Below are positions 34,420-38,619 of a DNA stretch of 38,619 nt, piece after piece. The stretch is from contig CALCIE010000034.1 of assembly GCA_937907425.1 (NCBI GenBank), positions 1-38,619 on the forward strand, in the 5' to 3' direction. Source of the DNA: ZC4RG42 sp003242425 (lineage in GTDB: Bacteria > Pseudomonadota > Gammaproteobacteria > Burkholderiales > SG8-39). The stretch's first letter is position 1, and the number at the start of each line of letters is the position of its first letter. Under the pieces are notes generated by a model, which saw only the letters and a program-made list of their open reading frames with translations, ran no database searches and was not told the origin of the DNA. A program made the position numbers and the translations under genes.

Positions 34420-34689
34420 ATGACGCCGAAACAACCGCCGATCGAATCGGCGCGCATCATCGAAAGACCCGACGGGTTTTACTGGTGCGACGAGTCGGGC
34501 CTGGAATACGGTCCCTTTCCCACGCTGCGCGAAGCCATGCACGACATGGAGGCGAGCGGCGACGTCGAGTCCGAACCGCCCGAATTCGAATCGCTGGAAG
34601 AAGCCGAAGCGGAACTGGGCATCGGCTGGATCGATCCCCTGACGGGCGAGCCCGGCGAAGCCGGTTCGCCGCGGCTGGAAGACCACTGA
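34420..34689 (+). CDS. Small acidic conserved-type hypothetical protein, 89 residues
   Basis: The product is strongly acidic, with an N-terminal mini-domain RIIERPDGFYWCDESGLEYG followed by PFPTLREAMHDMEA, a two-strand-plus-helix pattern seen in short display-type domains, and a disordered Glu-rich tail (PPEFESLEEAEAELG). There is no TM, signal or catalytic motif. GGAGGAG lies seven bases before the ATG, so it is surely translated. I recognise similar short proteins in betaproteobacteria but no function; the aromatic/glycine arrangement only loosely resembles GYF-like peptide binders. It is transcribed alone, convergent with the DksA-like gene 175 bases downstream. Confidence 0.7.
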   Translation: MTPKQPPIESARIIERPDGFYWCDESGLEYGPFPTLREAMHDMEASGDVESEPPEFESLEEAEAELGIGWIDPLTGEPGEAGSPRLEDH

Positions 34690-34864
34690 GCGTCTTGCCC
34701 AGCCGGCCGAAATTGCCGATCCTTTTCTTGCCGCCCGATCGCGCCTGCGACGCGCCGCGCATGAGGCGGCGGACGAGCATCGTCGGTACGGTGTCCGCGG
34801 CACGTTTCCGCTTTCCCTCTCCTCCTTGAGCGGGAACCGTGCGGCGGCGCCGTGGCCGCGGCGC
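34690..34864. other. 175-base convergent gap with an imperfect inverted repeat
   Basis: Between two convergent stops lies an imperfect inverted repeat (about 34799-34843) in which GCACG and CCGCT pair with AGCGG and CGTGC with a bulge. There is no clear T-run on either side, so I do not call it a terminator. No gene seen. Confidence 0.35.
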
Positions 34865-35254
34865 TCAGAGCGTGGGCGTCACCGTGCCGGCATAGGTGCG
34901 TTCGTAGTCTTCCTGACAGCGCATGCAGCGTACGGCGGTGGGGTGGACCTTGAGACGGGGGCGCTCGATTTCGTTGCCGCAGTGCACGCAGGTCCCGAAG
35001 CTGCCGTCCTTGATGCGTTCGAGCGCGCCTTCGATGCTCTGGAGTTCCTGGACGTCGCGCTGGCCCTCGAGCATGCTGGTGTGCGACAGCAGATCGGCGA
35101 GCGCCATGTCGCCTTCCTCGATCAGCGCATCGGCCTGATCGCTGCCCGTCGGCACGCGAGCGGCACGCAATTTCTCACGGACTTCCTCGAGCAGCGTCTT
35201 GTACCGCTCGCGCAAGCCGCGTTCGATTTCCTTCAATTCCTTTTCGCTGAGCAT
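34865..35254 (-). CDS. DksA/TraR-family C4 zinc-finger protein
   Basis: The 129-residue protein is shorter than DksA (151). It has an N-terminal helical hairpin (KELKEIERGLRERYKTLLEEV to RDVQELQSIEGALERIKDG) and a four-Cys zinc finger with Cys89, Cys92, Cys110 and Cys113 (CVHCGNEI, CMRC). Family members bind the RNA polymerase secondary channel and modulate initiation with ppGpp. The coiled-coil tip, which in DksA carries the DxxDxA motif, reads here EEGDMALADLL, so the canonical acidic tip is not conserved and this is probably a DksA paralogue with a different activity. GGGGAT precedes the start. Divergent from the CnoX-like gene; the 108 bases between hold both promoters. Confidence 0.88.
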   Translation of the reverse strand: MLSEKELKEIERGLRERYKTLLEEVREKLRAARVPTGSDQADALIEEGDMALADLLSHTSMLEGQRDVQELQSIEGALERIKDGSFGTCVHCGNEIERPRLKVHPTAVRCMRCQEDYERTYAGTVTPTL

Positions 35255-35312
35255 GATGATCCCCTAAGCGTCAGGTGAGCGGTCATTGCAAAGCGTAGGC
35301 CCGGCATGCGGC

Positions 35313-35340
35313 TTGAATCTGCTTGCGCAGCCCGCATAAT
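35313..35340 (+). promoter_or_regulatory. Sigma70-type promoter of the CnoX-like gene
   Basis: TTGAAT (35313-35318) and CATAAT (35335-35340) are 16 bases apart. A strong GGAGGA ribosome site (35354-35359) with four-base spacing to the ATG at 35363 follows, giving a leader of about 15 bases. Confidence 0.65.
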
Positions 35341-35362
35341 CCAGACCACGGACGGAGGAAAG

Positions 35363-36217
35363 ATGAACAACCACATCGTCGAAACCGGTACCGAGCGCTT
35401 CGCCCAGGACGTGCTCGAGGTTTCGCACCAGGTGCCGGTGCTCGTGGACTTCTGGGCGCCGTGGTGCGGGCCTTGCCGCGCGCTCACGCCGGTCCTGGAA
35501 AAGCTCGCCGCCGAATATGGTGGCCAATTCGTGCTTGCCAAGATCAATACCGACGAGCATCCCGAGATCGCGATCCAGTACGGGGTGCGCGGCATTCCCA
35601 ACGTCAAGGCCTTCGTCGACGGCCAGATGGTCGGGGAGTTTACGGGGGCGCTGCCCGAATCGGGCGTGCGGCAGTTCCTCGAACGCGTGCTGCCGGGGCC
35701 GAGCGAACGCGAGCGCCGCGCGGCGCAGGCCCATATCGCCGCCGGCGAGTTCGAGGCGGCCGAGACGCGGCTGCGCGAAGCGCTGCGCCTGGACGAGCGC
35801 AACGACCGCGCGCGCATCGATCTGGCCGAGCTGCTGGTGGCTCGCCAGGCCTACGAGGAAGCGGAGCAGCTCATCGGGCAACTGCTGCCCATCAGCCGCG
35901 ACGCGCGCGTTGAGCAGATCGAGGCCCGCATCGGCGTGTGGCGCAAGAGCCAGTCGCTGCCGCAGACCGGGGAACTCGAGCAGGCGCTCGCCGAGCATCC
36001 GGACGACCATGCCGCGCGGCTGCGCTATGCCCAGCGGCTGGTGGTGGAGGGCCAATACGCGCAGGCGCTGGAAGCCTTCCTGCAGGTGGTGCAGGGCGAC
36101 CGCGGCGAGCTGCGCGAGCAGGCGCGCCAGGGCATGCTGGAGGTTTTCAACCTGGACGCGGCGCCGCGCGCGCTGGTGAGCGACTACCGCCGCAAGCTCG
36201 CCATGGCCTTGAACTGA
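35363..36217 (+). CDS. CnoX/YbbN-type chaperedoxin (thioredoxin domain plus TPRs)
   Basis: The 284-residue protein equals E. coli CnoX (YbbN) in length and layout: thioredoxin domain (1-110), then tetratricopeptide-like helices (RRAAQAHIAAGEFEAAETRLREAL, DRARIDLAELLVARQAYEEAEQL, YAQRLVVEGQYAQALEAFLQVV). CnoX is a cytoplasmic holdase that protects proteins from over-oxidation and passes them to GroEL/ES or DnaK. The active site here is WCGPC in FWAPWCGPCR, a redox-active pair, with the cis-Pro in GIPNVKAF; E. coli CnoX has lost this pair, while active forms exist in other proteobacteria such as Caulobacter. The start at 35363 follows GGAGGA. Transcribed singly from its own promoter. Confidence 0.9.
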   Translation: MNNHIVETGTERFAQDVLEVSHQVPVLVDFWAPWCGPCRALTPVLEKLAAEYGGQFVLAKINTDEHPEIAIQYGVRGIPNVKAFVDGQMVGEFTGALPESGVRQFLERVLPGPSERERRAAQAHIAAGEFEAAETRLREALRLDERNDRARIDLAELLVARQAYEEAEQLIGQLLPISRDARVEQIEARIGVWRKSQSLPQTGELEQALAEHPDDHAARLRYAQRLVVEGQYAQALEAFLQVVQGDRGELREQARQGMLEVFNLDAAPRALVSDYRRKLAMALN

Positions 36218-36261
36218 GCCGCAGCCCGCGCCGGCCGGGGCTTTCCATGCTGCGGGCATGC

Positions 36262-36270
36262 TGGCACAAT
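36262..36270 (+). promoter_or_regulatory. Extended -10 promoter of the HNH-alkA operon
   Basis: TGGCACAAT is an extended -10 (TG-n-CACAAT); a weak -35 (TTTCCA, 36242-36247) is 17 bases upstream. Transcription would start near 36278, about 170 bases before the first start codon. Confidence 0.45.
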
Positions 36271-36277
36271 GCCCGGT

Positions 36278-36446
36278 CAACTGCCCTGACGGACATCGCC
36301 CGGCCGAGGAATCCGCTTAGACATGGGTCGTTAGCGTCGAAGCGTCCGCGAGCTCGTCTCGTCGCCGCATCCCTGCGCGGGACCTGCGTCTGAGGACGCG
36401 GTTGCCTCGCCGGTGATGGCCAGGGCCCACTGGAGCGGCGACTAGC
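36278..36446 (+). promoter_or_regulatory. Long 5' leader of the HNH-alkA operon
   Basis: About 170 bases separate the presumed transcription start from the ATG. No reading frame in it looks coding. A hairpin can form between CGCATCCC and GGGACCTGCG (two-base bulge) around 36366-36392, and the ribosome site GGAGCGGCG is close to the ATG. I do not recognise a named riboswitch. Whether it is a structured regulatory leader is open. Confidence 0.3.
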
Positions 36447-37061
36447 ATGCCCGGTAATCCTCCGCTGATCCTGACGCTGGATTCGCACGGCGTTCCGCAC
36501 CGCTGGGTGACTTGGCAGCAGGCGTGCTTCTATTACGCCAAGAACCTGGTGGCATGGACGCTCGGCGACGTGGCCTTCACGGTCTATGGAGGCATCTCCC
36601 GCCTGACCGGCGAACGCTCCCGCATCACCGGCCACTCCATCATCGCCATCAAGGGCAAGGCGATGGCGAGCAAATCCTTCAACCAGGTGCCGCCGCTCAA
36701 CAACCGCGAGCTGTTCCGGCGTGATCGCTACATCTGCGCCTACTGTGGCGGCGAATTCAGCTTCATGCGCCTGACGCGCGACCACATCAAGCCGGTCTCG
36801 CGCGGCGGCACCGACACCTGGATGAACGTCGTCACCGCCTGCCGGCATTGCAACGGCCTGAAGCGCAACCGCACGCCCGAAGAGGCGGGCATCGAGCTCA
36901 AGTACGCCCCCTACGTGCCCAACAAGGCCGAATACCTCATCCTCAGCAACCGCAAGATCCTGGCCGACCAGATGGAGTTCCTGATCCAGCACGTGTCGGC
37001 CAACAGCCGCGTGTTCGAGCTCGTCGCGCGGCGCGACAAGGAAGAGCTGCTGGCGGCCTGA
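36447..37061 (+). CDS. HNH endonuclease family protein
   Basis: The 204-residue protein carries an HNH domain with structural zinc Cys pairs: Cys97/Cys100 (ICAYCGGEF), the catalytic Asp112-His113 (RDHIKPVSRGG), and Cys132/Cys135 followed by Asn136 (CRHCNGLK). Ahead of it is an ~85-residue region conserved in this subgroup (LTLDSHGVPHRWVTWQQA, YYAKNLVAWTLGD, VYGGISRLTGE, HSIIAIKG). It is a chromosomal single-gene HNH protein, not linked to a methylase or phage module. DNA is the likely substrate, biological role unknown; adjacency to AlkA, 20 bases downstream in the same operon, suggests a repair link (inference). Confidence 0.9.
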   Translation: MPGNPPLILTLDSHGVPHRWVTWQQACFYYAKNLVAWTLGDVAFTVYGGISRLTGERSRITGHSIIAIKGKAMASKSFNQVPPLNNRELFRRDRYICAYCGGEFSFMRLTRDHIKPVSRGGTDTWMNVVTACRHCNGLKRNRTPEEAGIELKYAPYVPNKAEYLILSNRKILADQMEFLIQHVSANSRVFELVARRDKEELLAA

Positions 37062-37081
37062 GCGCCGCGCCGTTCTCCGCC

Positions 37082-37753
37082 ATGCCGGATATCGCCGTAG
37101 CGGTCGTCCCGAACGCGCCTGGCGTGCCGGCGCGCGGCGCCGTGCCGGCCTATTGGGAGGAGGCGCAGCGTTTTCTCGCCGAGGCCGACCCGGTCATCGC
37201 CGCCCTGATCGAGGCCCATCCGCACGAGTGCCTGCGCAGCCGGGGCGACCCGTTCCAGACGCTCATGCGTTCCATCGTCGGGCAGCAGATCTCGCTCAGG
37301 GCGGCCGACAGCGTCTGGGCGCGGCTCTGCCAGGCCGCGCCGCCGCGGCCCGAGACCGTGCTCGCGCTCGGCCCCGAACGCCTGCGTGCCTGCGGCCTGT
37401 CGCAGCGCAAGACCGAATACATCCTCGATCTCGCCCGCCGCTTCGTCGACGGCGGCCTGCACGTCGGCCGCTGGGCCGGGATGGACGACGAGGCCGTCAT
37501 CGCCGAACTCATGCGGGTGCGCGGCATCGGCCGCTGGACCGCGGAAATGTTCCTCATGTTCAACCTGTTGCGGCCGGACGTGCTGCCCGTGGACGATCTC
37601 GGCCTGCGCCGTGCGGTGGGGCTGCTGTACTTCGGCAGCGAAAGCGCCGACATCGCCGCCGTGCGCCATGTGGCGGCGCACTGGGCGCCGTGGCGTTCGG
37701 TCGCGACCTGGTATCTGTGGCGCGCCCTGGACCCGGTGCCGGTGGAGTATTGA
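37082..37753 (+). CDS. alkA: DNA-3-methyladenine glycosylase II (HhH-GPD, AlkA/MAG type)
   Basis: This glycosylase removes alkylated purines such as 3-methyladenine to start base excision repair. The 223-residue protein has the HhH-GPD core: FQTLMRSIVGQQISLRAADSVW, the helix-hairpin-helix LMRVRGIGRWTAEMFLMF, and catalytic Asp in PVDDLGLRRAVG (Asp171/Asp172). It lacks the N-terminal TBP-like domain of E. coli AlkA (282 residues), so it is the shorter MAG-like form. Start at ATG 37082, 20 bases after the HNH stop. In many betaproteobacteria an alkA-type gene stands right before accA, as here. Confidence 0.92.
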   Translation: MPDIAVAVVPNAPGVPARGAVPAYWEEAQRFLAEADPVIAALIEAHPHECLRSRGDPFQTLMRSIVGQQISLRAADSVWARLCQAAPPRPETVLALGPERLRACGLSQRKTEYILDLARRFVDGGLHVGRWAGMDDEAVIAELMRVRGIGRWTAEMFLMFNLLRPDVLPVDDLGLRRAVGLLYFGSESADIAAVRHVAAHWAPWRSVATWYLWRALDPVPVEY

Positions 37754-37800
37754 AAGGCGAGTCCGTGAGCAGAACGACCGTCGGCCCGGCGCCACTTCGT

Positions 37801-37808
37801 TATAGAAT
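37801..37808 (+). promoter_or_regulatory. Candidate -10 region of accA
   Basis: TATAGAAT, readable as TATAGA or TAGAAT, lies about 70 bases before the accA ATG in a 124-base gap after alkA. No strong -35 is visible. Confidence 0.4.
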
Positions 37809-37877
37809 CCGCGTCCCGATCCACAGCACTGGCCGGCTGTCGGAGGCGCAAGCCTTCACCCTGTGCCGTGCGGCGAT

Positions 37878-38619
<742 letters not shown>

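Noticed and set aside
36223..36244. Terminator after the CnoX-like gene (AGCCC/GGGCT followed by TTT)
   Set aside because: The stem is only five base pairs with a 10-base loop and three T; too weak to claim.

Overview
The window is a gene-dense chromosomal segment of a high-GC Gram-negative bacterium. Gene content points to a betaproteobacterium: full-length single-chain PurL, a YciB–BolA–PpiC cluster, RecC-RecB-RecD, CnoX/YbbN-type thioredoxin, DksA-like C4 zinc finger, and an AlkA gene directly before accA. Rhodocyclales or a near relative is my best guess, but this is inference from gene order and codon use. Intergenic gaps are short, many neighbours overlap by ATGA or GTGA, and I see no tRNA, rRNA, insertion sequence, prophage or CRISPR. 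Both end genes are cut by the window.

Layout. 1-1802: C-terminal part of an AsmA-like inner-membrane protein whose visible N-terminus is a perfect-period 8-residue charged repeat. 1879-5805: purL with its own terminator. 5962-6600: an orphan SLATT-domain membrane protein. 6665-8310 (minus): yciB-bolA-ppiC operon. 8474-11575: a 1033-residue membrane diguanylate cyclase (PAS-GAF-GGDEF with I-site). 11618-16837: overlapping operon of the stress kinase SrkA and an ABC ATPase / FtsX-type permease / AttH lipocalin-like protein. 16813-17652 (minus): FkbM methyltransferase, overlapping attH tail to tail. 17793-21577: MFS transporter, phosphate acyltransferase, acetate kinase and Hsp15. 21579-22613 (minus): a small lipoprotein and an XRE regulator, separated by a gene-poor gap.

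22719-34295: YdcF-family protein, WYL-domain regulator, a 63-residue membrane peptide with a hairpin over its Shine-Dalgarno, recC-recB-recD, then a fusion of a degenerate kinase-like ATPase domain to a receiver domain. 34420-34689: a small acidic protein. 34865-35254 (minus): a short DksA-like protein. 35363-36217: CnoX-like thioredoxin with TPRs. 36447-37753: HNH endonuclease with a ~170-nt leader, and AlkA. 37878-end: accA (partial).

Functional themes: housekeeping (purL, accA, yciB), DNA repair (RecBCD, AlkA, HNH, possibly WYL-controlled), envelope and stress functions (AsmA, SrkA, AttE-like transporter, PpiC, CnoX, Hsp15), and signalling (c-di-GMP synthase, receiver fusion, DksA-like). 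No single spectacular new system stands out. The best leads are the period-8 helix fused to AsmA, the solo SLATT protein, the SrkA-transporter coupling, the hairpin-masked mini-gene before recC, the degenerate kinase-receiver fusion, and a set of genes whose -10 boxes lie so close to the ATG that leaderless transcripts are expected.
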